Source: an uncultured Ruminococcus sp. (GTDB lineage Bacteria; Bacillota; Clostridia; Monoglobales; Monoglobaceae). From it: DNA of 64,000 nucleotides. The stretch spans positions 1 through 64,000 of the forward strand of contig CACXES010000017.1 of assembly GCA_902766745.1 (NCBI GenBank). Reading direction: 5' to 3'. Made by a program: the position numbers and the translations under genes. How positions within the stretch are numbered: the stretch's first letter is position 1; every line of letters begins with the position of its first letter. This document shows, piece by piece, positions 7,514 through 16,574 of the stretch. Below the pieces are notes generated by a model that had not been told where the DNA came from, made no database searches, and saw only the letters and a program-made list of their open reading frames with translations.

Positions 7514-8869
7514 ATGATGGAAAAACTATTCAAATTAAAAGAGAACGGCACTAATGTCAAGACTGAGATTATTGCCGGCATTACCACGTTTTTGGCAATG
7601 GCGTATATCCTTGCCGTAAACCCGAGCATCCTCGGCGGAATTGAGGGCGCAACTCCCGGAGCTATATTCTCCGCGACAGCGATCTCTGCGGCTATCGCAA
7701 CATTGTGCATGGCGTTCTTCGCCAACTACCCTGTGGCTTTGGCGTCGGGCATGGGTCTTAATGCGTTCTTTGCATTCACTGTATGCGGAGTTATGGGTTA
7801 TTCCTACTCTGTTGCGCTGACGGCTATTCTGGTTGAAGGTATAATCTTCATGGTTATGTCGCTGTTCAACTTCAGAGAAGCGCTGGTAAACCAGATTCCC
7901 AAAAACTTAAAGTTCGGTATTACCGCCGGTATCGGTTTGTTTATTACGATTATTGCCCTTATAAATGCGGGCGTTGTTGTGAATAACGATTCTACACTGG
8001 TATCTATCGGCAGCTTTAGCTCGCCGCAGTTCTGCTTGGCTTTGGTTGGACTTCTTGTTATCGGTGTTTTTCACCACTACAAGGTTCCGGGTGCAATCCT
8101 TCTCGGTATCATTGTTACTTGGATTCTCGGTATGCTGGCTGAGGTTTGCGGCTGGTATGTTGTTGACCCGGCAAACGGTGTATACTCCACCATTCCGTCA
8201 TTCAGCGGTTTAAGCTTTGATGCTCCGGCGTTCTTTAACTTTGATTTTGCATCCGTTGCAAAGAACATATCCGGATTTGCGGTTGTTGTATTTACATTCT
8301 TGTTCACAGATATTTTCGATACCGTAGGTACACTTATCGGTGTTGCCGAAAAAGGAAACCTCCTCAACGAAAAGGGCGAGCTTCCCAACGCAAAGGGCGC
8401 TCTGATGGCTGACGCTGTCGGTACGGTTGTGGGTGCGTGCCTCGGTACCTCCACCGTTACGAGCTATGTTGAGTCGAGCGCAGGTGTTTCCGCAGGCGGA
8501 AGAACCGGTCTTTCATCGGTTGTTACGGCTATACTCTTCCTGCTGGCACTTGTTCTGTCACCTATATTCCTGGCTATTCCGTCGTTTGCGACCACACCGG
8601 CTATGGTATTTGTAGGTCTTTTGATGTTCTCTGCCGTTAAGAATATGGACTTCGACAGCGATATCGCCGACACTCTCGGCGGCTTTGCGGCGGTTGCGTT
8701 CATGCCCCTTACATACTCCATCTCGAACGGTATCATGTTCGGTATGCTCACTTGGGTTATCCTCAAGGTTTGCACCGGCAAGATAAAGGACGTAAAGCCT
8801 GTTATGTGGATTTCCACCGCTCTCTTTGTGCTTTACTTCGTACTTAAATTCATGGGCATCATGGGTTAA
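7514..8869 (+). CDS. NCS2-family purine (adenine/guanine/hypoxanthine) permease
   Basis: A 451-residue polytopic membrane protein of the nucleobase:cation symporter-2 family, PbuG/AzgA branch, importing purine bases. Signatures: EIIAGITTFLAMAYILAVNPSI near the N-terminus, GMGLNAFFAFTV, the substrate-site region FTFLFTDIFDTVGTLIGVAE, and SSAGVSAGGRTGLSSVVTA. About 12-14 membrane segments. The start at 7514 is set by GGAGGA (7505-7510); the open frame extends back to 7400, but that part is AT-rich leader without homology. A phosphoribosyltransferase gene follows after 30 nt, so imported bases would be converted to nucleotides by its partner. The exact purine specificity cannot be read from the sequence. 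Confidence 0.93.
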   Translation: MMEKLFKLKENGTNVKTEIIAGITTFLAMAYILAVNPSILGGIEGATPGAIFSATAISAAIATLCMAFFANYPVALASGMGLNAFFAFTVCGVMGYSYSVALTAILVEGIIFMVMSLFNFREALVNQIPKNLKFGITAGIGLFITIIALINAGVVVNNDSTLVSIGSFSSPQFCLALVGLLVIGVFHHYKVPGAILLGIIVTWILGMLAEVCGWYVVDPANGVYSTIPSFSGLSFDAPAFFNFDFASVAKNISGFAVVVFTFLFTDIFDTVGTLIGVAEKGNLLNEKGELPNAKGALMADAVGTVVGACLGTSTVTSYVESSAGVSAGGRTGLSSVVTAILFLLALVLSPIFLAIPSFATTPAMVFVGLLMFSAVKNMDFDSDIADTLGGFAAVAFMPLTYSISNGIMFGMLTWVILKVCTGKIKDVKPVMWISTALFVLYFVLKFMGIMG

Positions 8870-8899
8870 TCCCAAGGCCCGAAAGGACTTGATTTTATA

Positions 8900-9466
8900 A
8901 TGAAAGAAGCTTATACCATGAAAATTGCCGGGCTGGAACGCAGTCTGCGCCTCTGTCCCATAAACGACGATTTGTATATTGCCGCATTTATAATGTTCGG
9001 CGATGTTGAGGTCACAAGTGCTGCCGCTGCGGAGCTTTTGTCCCGTGCGCCGGAGTTTGACATTATGATCACTGCGGAGAGCAAGGGTATTCCCTTAATC
9101 CATGAAATGGCGCGGCAGACCGGTGCGGATAATTATATTGTTGCCCGCAAGGGTCCAAAGCTTTATATGCAGAATATTCATACAACATATGTGAATTCCA
9201 TAACTACGGAAAACCGCCAGATGCTTTGCCTGGGTGATACCGATACAGAAGCCCTGCGTGGGAAAAGGGTGCTGATTGTGGACGATGTAATCAGCACGGG
9301 CGAATCCCTCAATGCACTGGAAAAGCTGGTAGACGAGGTAGGCGGAAACATTGTCGGAAAGATGGCTGTACTCGCAGAGGGCGAGGCGGCACTGAGAAAG
9401 GATATAATATTTTTAGAGCCTCTTCCTCTTTTCGACCGTGAGGGAAATCCGCTTCCCATTGAATAG
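8900..9466 (+). CDS. Adenine/xanthine phosphoribosyltransferase-like protein
   Basis: A 188-residue type I PRTase. These transfer the phosphoribosyl group of PRPP to a purine base. The PRPP-binding motif VLIVDDVISTGES lies at about 123-135 and FDIMITAESKGIPL forms the preceding conserved strand-loop. The hood region resembles adenine phosphoribosyltransferase, and relatives in Clostridia are often annotated apt-like or xanthine PRTase-like, so the base is uncertain. It lies 30 nt after the NCS2 permease and is very likely co-transcribed as a salvage operon. An alternative ATG is at 8918; AAGGA at 8883-8887 is somewhat far from 8900, so the exact start is unsettled. A strong terminator follows. 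Confidence 0.82.
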   Translation: MKEAYTMKIAGLERSLRLCPINDDLYIAAFIMFGDVEVTSAAAAELLSRAPEFDIMITAESKGIPLIHEMARQTGADNYIVARKGPKLYMQNIHTTYVNSITTENRQMLCLGDTDTEALRGKRVLIVDDVISTGESLNALEKLVDEVGGNIVGKMAVLAEGEAALRKDIIFLEPLPLFDREGNPLPIE

Positions 9467-9498
9467 CATCGGTATAAGTTGATTAATTATGAAGCTGC

Positions 9499-9542
9499 GG
9501 CGGCCGTGTTCGGGTAACTTACCCGAGTGCGGCTGCCTTTTT
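9499..9542 (+). terminator. Strong terminator after the purine salvage operon
   Basis: Inner stem TCGGGT/ACCCGA (9510-9515, 9521-9526), extended by GGC.GCCG/GCGGCTGCC pairs, then T5. It separates the + strand operon from convergent spoIIR. Confidence 0.85.
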
Positions 9543-9562
9543 GACGGGGAGAGGTCGGGCAT

Positions 9563-10186
9563 CTATCTGAAATACTTGCCCAGTATCTCCGCAATGCGGA
9601 ATTTAACATTTACACCGCCATCGGTAATCATGTCGTATTCCTCATCGGTGAGGACGGCTTTGAGCTTGTCCTCCGACTGCTTGGGAAGGACACCGATTCC
9701 CTCGCTTATGCACAGGGGCGGATACATCACGCACCACCAGTTTCTGCCCTCCCCGGTGCCGATTTTTATGTTAAGGGCGGTGTATTCGCCGCCGGGGAGT
9801 GAAATACCTTCGTATGCTTTGGTGGGAAAGAGTTCCCGTCCTACGGCAACGGTCACTGTGTCGGGTGCGCCCTGCCGTAAAAGCTCGTCCTCTGCTGCCG
9901 CCTTGATTTCAGCGAGGCAGGCGAGTGCTGCCGCTTCGGATTGGGCGGCACTTTCGCACTCGGCAAAGCGAGACGAAAATTCGGACAGGATCCTGTCCCT
10001 GACACACAGCTTTAAAAGCTGATTTCGAGTGCTGTCGTCCTTTGCGACAATGTGCAGGCGCAGAACCTCCTCGGAAATGTCATTTTTCATGCGTGCCACA
10101 TAGCCGATAAACATGACCCCTGCGGCAAGCAGCAGGGCGGCGGCAGCGTATGCGATAAGTGATAAATTTTTTCTTTTTATTGTCAT
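9563..10186 (-). CDS. spoIIR: Stage II sporulation protein R
   Basis: SpoIIR is made in the forespore and secreted into the intermembrane space, where it triggers SpoIIGA to process pro-SigE in the mother cell. This 207-residue protein has an N-terminal membrane anchor or signal (about 10-32), the conserved SEEVLRLHIVAKDDSTRNQ segment, and GEGRNWWCVMYPPLC near the C-terminus, all diagnostic of the family. Length is normal. AAAGGAG lies before the start. It is alone on the minus strand between two + strand operons. Its presence is the best evidence in the window that the organism can sporulate. I could not confidently identify a SigF promoter upstream. Confidence 0.92.
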   Translation of the reverse strand: MTIKRKNLSLIAYAAAALLLAAGVMFIGYVARMKNDISEEVLRLHIVAKDDSTRNQLLKLCVRDRILSEFSSRFAECESAAQSEAAALACLAEIKAAAEDELLRQGAPDTVTVAVGRELFPTKAYEGISLPGGEYTALNIKIGTGEGRNWWCVMYPPLCISEGIGVLPKQSEDKLKAVLTDEEYDMITDGGVNVKFRIAEILGKYFR

Positions 10187-10372
10187 TTCTACCTACTCCT
10201 TTTCATATATCCCGTTACGGCGGCGTTCGGTGCCTATTTTCTTATAAATTTTACAATCAACTATGTGTCATAAATCCCCAAACGCTCCGATATGCGAAGG
10301 AATTATTTTATTTTAATTGTAAAATATGCTTAATTTAATATATTTTTAACATATATTTAGTATTTATACATA

Positions 10373-10401
10373 TTGATTTTTTAGGCGAATAGAGTTAAAA
10401 T
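10373..10401 (+). promoter_or_regulatory. Promoter of the ddl-murI operon
   Basis: TTGATT (10373-10378), 17 nt, TAAAAT (10396-10401). The short transcript leader contains hairpin CCGTGCA/TGCACGG (10451-10457 with 10464-10470). The rest of the 10187-10503 gap is AT-rich and shows nothing else. Confidence 0.6.
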
Positions 10402-10503
10402 ATAATTTAATGATAATATGGAGTATTATAATGCAAAAACAGAGGCATTTCCGTGCACACACATGCACGGGTACATATAAACCTTGAAAGGCGGAGAGAT
10501 TTA

Positions 10504-11568
10504 ATGAGTAAGCTTGATATTTGTGTAGTATTCGGCGGGGTGTCGAGTGAGCATAAGGTATCGCTTGTGTCGGCGGCGACTGTTGTCGGCGGACTTGACA
10601 GAGAGAAGTATAATCTGCATCTTATAGGAATAACAGAGAACGGCGGCTGGCGATATGTCGACGGTGATAAGATTCCGGTGGATTTTGATGCGAATTTTGA
10701 GAAGTATCCCAAGGCGGTCATATCCCCCGATCGGGGCGACTGCGGAATTATTATATTCAGCGGCGAGAAGACGACTCTGCAGCATATAGATGCGGCAATT
10801 CCGGTTATGCACGGCAGAAACGGTGAGGACGGCACGATTCAGGGCTTGTTTGAGCTGGCAGGGATACCCTATGTCGGTTCCGGAGTTTTGGGCAGCTCGA
10901 TTTGCATGGATAAGTGCATAGCGAAGCTTTTGTTTGCTGCTGCGGATATTCCCCAAGCGGCGTGGATTGAGGTCAGGATTGCCGCAGACGGCAGCTATGA
11001 CACGGCAAAGCTTGACGAGATAGAAGAAAAGCTGGGCTATCCCTGCTTTATAAAGCCGTCAAACGCCGGTTCATCGGTGGGTATATCTAAGGCGGCAAAC
11101 CGTGAGGAGCTTATATGCGGAATAGAAACGGCGGCACCCCACGACAGAAAGATACTTGTAGAAGAGGCGGTCAATGCCCGCGAGGTCGAAAGTGCGGTGT
11201 ACGGCAATGACGAGCCGATATGTGCCCCCGTCCTGGGCGAGATTGTTCCTGCGGCGGAGTTTTATGACTATGATGCAAAGTATGTGGACGAGAATTCAAA
11301 GCTTATGATGCCTGCACCGCTGGACGAGGCAACAACCGAAAAAATTCGTGAATACGCAGTTCGTGCGTATAAGATATGCGAGTGCAGAGGTCTGTCGAGA
11401 GTTGACTTTTTTGTGGATAAGGTTACCGGCGGGATCAAGCTGAACGAGATTAACACTCTGCCGGGATTTACGTCGATCAGTATGTATCCCAAGCTTTGGG
11501 AGGCGAGCGGAGTGAAGATGAGTGAGCTTTTAGACAGGCTTATCGGCTACGCAAGAGAAAATCTTTAG
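10504..11568 (+). CDS. ddl: D-alanine--D-alanine ligase
   Basis: Ddl joins two D-Ala with ATP hydrolysis to make the dipeptide for peptidoglycan precursors. This 354-residue protein opens LDICVVFGGVSSEHKVSLVSA (typical FGGxSxEH), then shows HGRNGEDGTIQGLFE, the ATP-grasp elements YPCFIKPSNAGSSVGI and VESAVYG, and the metal-site end FFVDKVTGGIKLNEINTLPGFT. ATG 10504 is chosen over the longer frame from 10453 because GGAG (10493-10496) is correctly spaced and homology starts there. murI follows after 10 nt, so two envelope-precursor enzymes share a transcript. A D-Ala-D-lactate ligase cannot be excluded from sequence alone, but nothing suggests vancomycin-resistance context. Confidence 0.94.
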   Translation: MSKLDICVVFGGVSSEHKVSLVSAATVVGGLDREKYNLHLIGITENGGWRYVDGDKIPVDFDANFEKYPKAVISPDRGDCGIIIFSGEKTTLQHIDAAIPVMHGRNGEDGTIQGLFELAGIPYVGSGVLGSSICMDKCIAKLLFAAADIPQAAWIEVRIAADGSYDTAKLDEIEEKLGYPCFIKPSNAGSSVGISKAANREELICGIETAAPHDRKILVEEAVNAREVESAVYGNDEPICAPVLGEIVPAAEFYDYDAKYVDENSKLMMPAPLDEATTEKIREYAVRAYKICECRGLSRVDFFVDKVTGGIKLNEINTLPGFTSISMYPKLWEASGVKMSELLDRLIGYARENL

Positions 11569-11578
11569 GGAGGGCGCA

Positions 11579-12388
11579 ATGGATAACAGAGCCATAGGTA
11601 TTTTTGATTCGGGGTTGGGAGGTCTGACCTGCGTCAAAAAGGTAATGGAGATTATGCCGGAGGAGGATATAATCTACTTTGGAGACACCGGCCGTGTTCC
11701 CTATGGAACAAAGAGTACCGAAACCCTCGTCAAATATGTAAAGCAGGATATAAGCTTTTTGGAGAGCTTTGACATAAAATTTATTATAATTGCCTGCGGA
11801 ACGGCGAGCTGTGCCGTGCTTCCGAACATTCAGAACGAGATAAAAACCGACATAATCGGCGTATTGAATCCCACCTGCCGCCGTGCGGCAGAGCTTACCC
11901 AAAACGGAAAAATCGGCGTAATCGGCACTCAGAGCACCATAAGCTGCGGCAACTATACTCGGATAATCAAGGGGATCAATCCCGATATAGAGGTTATAAG
12001 CCATGCCTGTCCCATGTTTGTGCCGCTGGTGGAGAACGGCTACACCTCCGGACAGGTTGCAAGGCTTATCATAGAGGAGTATCTGACGCCCATAAAGGAA
12101 AAGGGCGTGGATACGCTCATTCTCGGCTGCACCCATTATCCGCTGCTCCGTGAGGAGATTCAGAGGTTTATGGGCAGCAGCGTGCGGCTTGTCAACTCCG
12201 GTGCGGAGGCGGCGGTCGAAGCCCGTACACAGCTGGAGCAAAAGGGCCTTCGCAGCGGCGGCGGCGGCCGAGGCTGTGTCAGGTATTATGTAAGCGACAC
12301 GGTGGACGGCTTCGAGAAGCTGGGGAGTGTATTCCTGGAGCAGCCGATAGACGGTACGGTTCAGAAAATCGAGATAGAAAAGTATTGA
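11579..12388 (+). CDS. murI: Glutamate racemase
   Basis: MurI interconverts L- and D-glutamate, supplying D-Glu for peptidoglycan. The 269-residue protein has IGIFDSGLGGLTC at the N-terminus, first cysteine motif IIACGTASC (about 74-81) and second cysteine motif LGCTHYPLL (about 183). The usual first motif is CNTA; here it reads CGTA, a variant I have seen in Clostridia, so it is probably functional. It is flanked by ddl and a DUF1934 gene in a tight operon, and its stop TGA (12386-12388) lies within the ribosome-binding region of the next gene, suggesting translational coupling. Confidence 0.93.
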   Translation: MDNRAIGIFDSGLGGLTCVKKVMEIMPEEDIIYFGDTGRVPYGTKSTETLVKYVKQDISFLESFDIKFIIIACGTASCAVLPNIQNEIKTDIIGVLNPTCRRAAELTQNGKIGVIGTQSTISCGNYTRIIKGINPDIEVISHACPMFVPLVENGYTSGQVARLIIEEYLTPIKEKGVDTLILGCTHYPLLREEIQRFMGSSVRLVNSGAEAAVEARTQLEQKGLRSGGGGRGCVRYYVSDTVDGFEKLGSVFLEQPIDGTVQKIEIEKY

Positions 12389-12396
12389 GGAAAGCC

Positions 12397-12882
12397 ATGA
12401 AAGATAATGTTTTGATTAAGATAAAAACCTATCAGGATATAGAGGGCAGCGGTGACGAGCCTATTGAGCTTGAAACGACGGGACGCTTCGGCTCGATTAA
12501 CGGAAAGTATTATATAATGTACGATGAGAGCGAGCTGACCGGCTTTGCCGACACCTCCACCATGATAAAGGTCTGGGACAAGAGCGTTATGGTGACGAGG
12601 CGCGGCAAGCACAACATGAAGATAAGCTACACCGAGGGCGAGAGGAACCTCTGCGTATATCCCACCCCCTACGGCAGTGTGGGAGCGTCAATAAGGACCT
12701 TTGACGTCAGCTATGACTTGGACTGTGAAACGCCGGGCGGAAGCGTGAGGGTTGATTATACCCTGGATACGGACAACGAGAATTTTTATAAAAATTCGCT
12801 TAATATAATTGTCGAGCCGCTGAATAAAAGCGAGAACGAGCATGACAGGGCTTCGCGGAGCAGCTGGAGGGCAATAAATTAG
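12397..12882 (+). CDS. DUF1934 (YwiB-like) protein
   Basis: A 161-residue, beta-rich protein of the DUF1934 family, which has a calycin-like barrel fold in known structures and no settled function. Seen: alternating hydrophobic strands, GKYYIMYDESELTG, IKVWDKSVMVTRRG, and VDYTLDTDNE near the end. ATG 12397 is preferred because GAGGA (12386-12390) precedes it; the open frame can start at TTG 12385, but that overlaps the murI stop. In many Firmicutes, as here, the gene lies next to argS, so co-expression with translation or envelope genes is conserved, though its meaning is unknown. Confidence 0.82.
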   Translation: MKDNVLIKIKTYQDIEGSGDEPIELETTGRFGSINGKYYIMYDESELTGFADTSTMIKVWDKSVMVTRRGKHNMKISYTEGERNLCVYPTPYGSVGASIRTFDVSYDLDCETPGGSVRVDYTLDTDNENFYKNSLNIIVEPLNKSENEHDRASRSSWRAIN

Positions 12883-12947
12883 GTGCGGAGAAGCGCGCGA
12901 ATTAAGCGTTTGACTAAACAAAGCTTTTGAAAGGATGAGATTTAACA

Positions 12948-14639
12948 ATGACTGTATACGAGGAGATAAGGAATAAGGTTATTGCTGAGATAGATAGGGC
13001 ATATGCCGCAGCGGTGGAGGCAGGTGAGCTGGCAGCTGCAGATGTTGACGGCATGATTAAGCTTGAGGTGCCGAAGGACAAGCAGCACGGCGACTTTGCC
13101 TGCAACATTGCCATGATTTTGGCAAAGCCGCTCCGCAGTGCCCCTCGGAGCATTGCCGAGAAGATTGCATCTCACATTAATGCGGACGGAGATATAGAAC
13201 GCTGCGAGGTTGCCGGAGCGGGGTTTATAAACTTCTATTTAAAGCCCGACTACCTCTACAGAGTGCTTGAGCTTGTGGAGAAGCAGGGAACGGACTTCGG
13301 CAGAGTGGATATCGGCAGGGGAAAGAAGGTCATGGTGGAGTTTGTCAGTGCAAACCCCACAGGCCCCATGCACATGGGCAATGCACGCGGCGGTGCCCTG
13401 GGCGACTGCCTTGCTGCGGTCCTGGAGCGTGCCGGCTATGAAGTGACCCGAGAATTTTATGTGAACGATGCCGGAAATCAGATAGAAAAGTTCGGTAACT
13501 CCTTAAATGCACGGTACATTCAGGAGCTTCGGGGCGAGGATGCAATTGAGTTCCCGGAGGACGGCTATCACGGAGACGATATAAGGGAGCACGCAAAGGC
13601 GTTTATAAAGCTTTACGGTGACAAGCACCTGAGCCTGAGTGAGGAGGAGCGCAAGGCGGCACTTATTGACTACGCCTTGGAGAAAAACGTCACCTCGCTG
13701 CGTGAGGACTTGGAGCGGTATCGGATAGTATACGACATTTGGTTCCGCGAAAGCAAGCTTCACGAGGGCGGCGAGGTCAAGGCGGCAATAAAGCGTCTGA
13801 CCGACAACGGCTATACCTATGAGGAGGACGGCGCACTGTGGCTTAACTGCGAAAAGATGGGGCTTGAAAAGAACGAGGTTTTGGTTCGCAAAAACGGTAT
13901 TCCCACCTACTTTGCGGCGGATATTGCGTATCACATCAACAAGCTTGAAACCCGAGGCTATGACCTGGCAATAAACATCTGGGGTGCAGACCACCACGGC
14001 CATGTGGCGAGAATGAAAAAGGCTCTTGACGCAGTGGGGATAAATTCGGACAAGCTCCACGTTGTATTGATGCAGCTGGTTCGGCTGATGCAGGACGGCG
14101 AGATTGTCAGAATGTCAAAGCGTACGGGCAAGGCGATAACCCTGTCCGACCTCCTGGAGGATATCAGCGTTGATGCGGCGAGGTTCTTCTTTAATATGCG
14201 GAATGCAGGGAGCCATCTTGACTTTGACCTGACCCTTGCGGCAGAGCAGAGCAACGACAATCCCGTGTACTATGTTCAGTATGCCCATGCGAGAATTTGC
14301 AGCATCATACGGCTTTTGGGTGAGGACGGCATAAGCGTTAAGCCATATAGTGAGGTGGGCATCTCGCTTCTGACAGATGAGACGGAGTTGGCACTTTTGA
14401 AGAGGCTTGCTGACCTGCCCGAGGAGATTAAGGCGGCGGCAGAGACCTTTGAGCCGGCAAGAATCACACGGTACATTATGGACTTGGCTTCGGACTTTCA
14501 TTCCTTCTATAATTCGTGCAGGGTGAACTGCGGAGATGAGGGGCTGACGGCGGCGAGGCTGAAGCTTATTGACAGCGTGAGGATCGTAATGAGGGGCGTT
14601 CTGGAAATGCTTAAGATTTCCGCACCCGAGAAAATGTAG
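12948..14639 (+). CDS. argS: Arginyl-tRNA synthetase
   Basis: Class I aminoacyl-tRNA synthetase of 563 residues charging tRNA-Arg. Domains in order: N-terminal Add-1 domain (about 1-105), catalytic Rossmann fold with HIGH-type motif PTGPMHMGNARGG, the KMSKS-type loop VRMSKRTGK, and the C-terminal DALR anticodon-binding domain (about 445-563, QYAHARICSIIRLL). Length is normal. The 65-nt gap upstream is too short for a T-box leader and none is seen. It is in the ddl-murI-DUF1934 run and is followed closely by a small secreted protein gene. Confidence 0.96.
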   Translation: MTVYEEIRNKVIAEIDRAYAAAVEAGELAAADVDGMIKLEVPKDKQHGDFACNIAMILAKPLRSAPRSIAEKIASHINADGDIERCEVAGAGFINFYLKPDYLYRVLELVEKQGTDFGRVDIGRGKKVMVEFVSANPTGPMHMGNARGGALGDCLAAVLERAGYEVTREFYVNDAGNQIEKFGNSLNARYIQELRGEDAIEFPEDGYHGDDIREHAKAFIKLYGDKHLSLSEEERKAALIDYALEKNVTSLREDLERYRIVYDIWFRESKLHEGGEVKAAIKRLTDNGYTYEEDGALWLNCEKMGLEKNEVLVRKNGIPTYFAADIAYHINKLETRGYDLAINIWGADHHGHVARMKKALDAVGINSDKLHVVLMQLVRLMQDGEIVRMSKRTGKAITLSDLLEDISVDAARFFFNMRNAGSHLDFDLTLAAEQSNDNPVYYVQYAHARICSIIRLLGEDGISVKPYSEVGISLLTDETELALLKRLADLPEEIKAAAETFEPARITRYIMDLASDFHSFYNSCRVNCGDEGLTAARLKLIDSVRIVMRGVLEMLKISAPEKM

Positions 14640-14650
14640 AGGTGAAGTTT

Positions 14651-15022
14651 ATGCTTAAAAGGCTGATAGGGATAGCGGCGGCGCTGATGCTTCTCACTTC
14701 ATCGGCATACGGAGCGGAGACGCCCGAGCAGACGGTGGGACTGTATATCTGCACCGGCTCGCTGTACTACTTCGATACGCCGACGGGCAGGCTTGTGCTG
14801 AAGAATATCAGGCCGGCGGCACCCTCGGCGGAGGCGGAAGCGGCTGCGGCGAATGCCGAGTATGTTGAGCTTCCTTCGGCTGCGGAGGGGCGGTTCTTTG
14901 CGGACGGAAACAGAGCCGCCGCAGAGTGGATTAATGAATATGCAGACAGAGAGCTATGGTTTGTTCTTGCGGTCGGAGAAAACGGCGGGCTGTCTGTTCC
15001 GTATTTTATAATACGAGTATAG
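14651..15022 (+). CDS. Small secreted protein of unknown function
   Basis: A 123-residue protein with a clear signal peptide (MLKRLIGIAAALMLLTSSAYGAE, cleavage likely after AYG) and an Ala/Glu-rich middle (about 58-75). I recognise no family. ATG 14651 is favoured because AGAGGTGA at 14638-14645 is its Shine-Dalgarno; the in-frame GTG at 14642 lies inside that sequence. It sits between argS and an exported S41 protease and is probably co-transcribed, so an envelope or periplasm-equivalent role is likely but unproven. Confidence 0.6.
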   Translation: MLKRLIGIAAALMLLTSSAYGAETPEQTVGLYICTGSLYYFDTPTGRLVLKNIRPAAPSAEAEAAAANAEYVELPSAAEGRFFADGNRAAAEWINEYADRELWFVLAVGENGGLSVPYFIIRV

Positions 15023-15070
15023 CCGACAGGTATCTGCGGTGAAACATAAAAAGAATAGAGGTGTGACATA

Positions 15071-16540
15071 ATGAACAGCGGAATTAAAGGTATAATGAAA
15101 AGGTGTGCGGCGGCGTTTGCGGCGGTAATGATGCTTGCGCCGACGGGAATATATGCGGATGATGTAATCGAGGGAAAGCATAAGGCGGGAGTAATAGAGG
15201 ACGTAATCGGATATTTGAGCGTTTACTCTCGATATGACGAGGTGACCCAGGCGAAAATGTTCCGCGAGGGGCTGCTTAAGGCAGTTGAAAACAACCCCGA
15301 GCTGTACGATGAAGTAATGAAAACCATACTGGAGTCCATAGACGAAAATTCGGAATATTACAATTCCGAGGAGACAAAGGTATTTTTGGAGAATATTTCG
15401 GGCGAGATTTACGGAATAGGAATAACCTTTGATATGTGCGCCGACGGGGTTAACGTTGTCAGTGTTATTCCCGACACGCCGGCGGCGAGAGGCGGCATTG
15501 AGGTCGGAGATATAATCGTCAGTGCAGACGATACGGAGCTTGCCGGTATGAAGTCGGAGCAGGCGGCATCCTATATAAAAGGTGAGGAAGGCACGGCTGT
15601 GCGCCTTGGGATAAAGCGCAAGGGCGAGGACAGTATAATATATATTGATGCAGTGAGAGAGAAGATTGTCGGAAATTCCGTGTCGAGCCATGTGTACGAC
15701 AGGGACAGCGGGAAAATTATGTATATCCGAGTTTTCGGCTTTGTTTCCAACACGGCGGAGAGGTTTAAAGCGGAGCTTGATTCCGCAGCGGCGCAAGGGA
15801 TAGATAAGATAATAATTGACCTCCGCGACAACGGCGGCGGAATCTTTGACCAGGCGATAAAGATGGCGGATTACCTTGTGCCAAAGGGTAGCACCATCAC
15901 TACGGAGGATCACAAGATGCAGATCTTAAACGTGGTCTATAATGCCGTTGAGGAGGACACCTATAAATTTAACACTGCGGTACTGATAAACGAAAATTCC
16001 GCCAGTGCATCGGAGGTTCTGACTGCGGCACTGTCGGAGAACGGCTGTGCCTATGTGATAGGCAAGAGAAGCTACGGCAAGGGTACGATTCAGACTATAT
16101 CGAATCTTCCGTTCGGCGACTGTATGAAGTATACCATGGGTTACTACCTGACGCCAAAGGGCAATAATGTCCACAAGGTGGGCATTGCTCCCGATTTGGA
16201 GATTGACAACACCTATACGCCCTTTGAGATAGAGAAGTATACCAAATTCGGCTATATGAATGTATATGATGTGGGAAGCCGCAGTGACGAGGTCAAGACA
16301 GCCAATGAGCTTTTGCAGATTTGGGGATCGTACGATGGCGCAATTGACGATGTATATGACGAGGATATGTCGGCGGCGGTTTACAGATTTCAGGCGGCAA
16401 CGGGGCTTTATCCTTACGGCGTTCTTGACCTGACCACCCAGCGTGAGCTTTACACACGCATGGAAAAGAGTAAGGTAATGCAGGATAATCAGCTTGACGC
16501 AGCGTTTGATTGGCTTGAAAACGCAGAGAATACAAAGTAA
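15071..16540 (+). CDS. S41-family C-terminal processing peptidase (CtpA-like) with PG-binding domain
   Basis: Exported serine protease of 489 residues. Signal peptide at 1-31, PDZ domain at about 110-190 (GIGITFDMCADGVNVVSVIPDTPA), and S41 catalytic domain with INENSASASEVL (nucleophile Ser within residues 310-314) and RSYGKGTIQ (Lys337), the Ser-Lys dyad. A peptidoglycan_binding_1 domain lies at about 405-465 (YDEDMSAAVYRFQAATG). Firmicute CtpA/CtpB relatives act on wall or sporulation signalling proteins; which substrate applies here cannot be told. It follows the small secreted protein and precedes yigZ with short gaps. AGAGGTG precedes the ATG. Confidence 0.92.
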   Translation: MNSGIKGIMKRCAAAFAAVMMLAPTGIYADDVIEGKHKAGVIEDVIGYLSVYSRYDEVTQAKMFREGLLKAVENNPELYDEVMKTILESIDENSEYYNSEETKVFLENISGEIYGIGITFDMCADGVNVVSVIPDTPAARGGIEVGDIIVSADDTELAGMKSEQAASYIKGEEGTAVRLGIKRKGEDSIIYIDAVREKIVGNSVSSHVYDRDSGKIMYIRVFGFVSNTAERFKAELDSAAAQGIDKIIIDLRDNGGGIFDQAIKMADYLVPKGSTITTEDHKMQILNVVYNAVEEDTYKFNTAVLINENSASASEVLTAALSENGCAYVIGKRSYGKGTIQTISNLPFGDCMKYTMGYYLTPKGNNVHKVGIAPDLEIDNTYTPFEIEKYTKFGYMNVYDVGSRSDEVKTANELLQIWGSYDGAIDDVYDEDMSAAVYRFQAATGLYPYGVLDLTTQRELYTRMEKSKVMQDNQLDAAFDWLENAENTK

Positions 16541-16574
16541 AAATATTTCATATCAAAACGAGGGGGTGGCTGTG

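Noticed and set aside
12883-12947. T-box leaders for argS, serS or metG
   Set aside because: The gaps upstream of all three synthetase genes are under 90 nt and lack the T-box AGGGTGGNACCGCG sequence.
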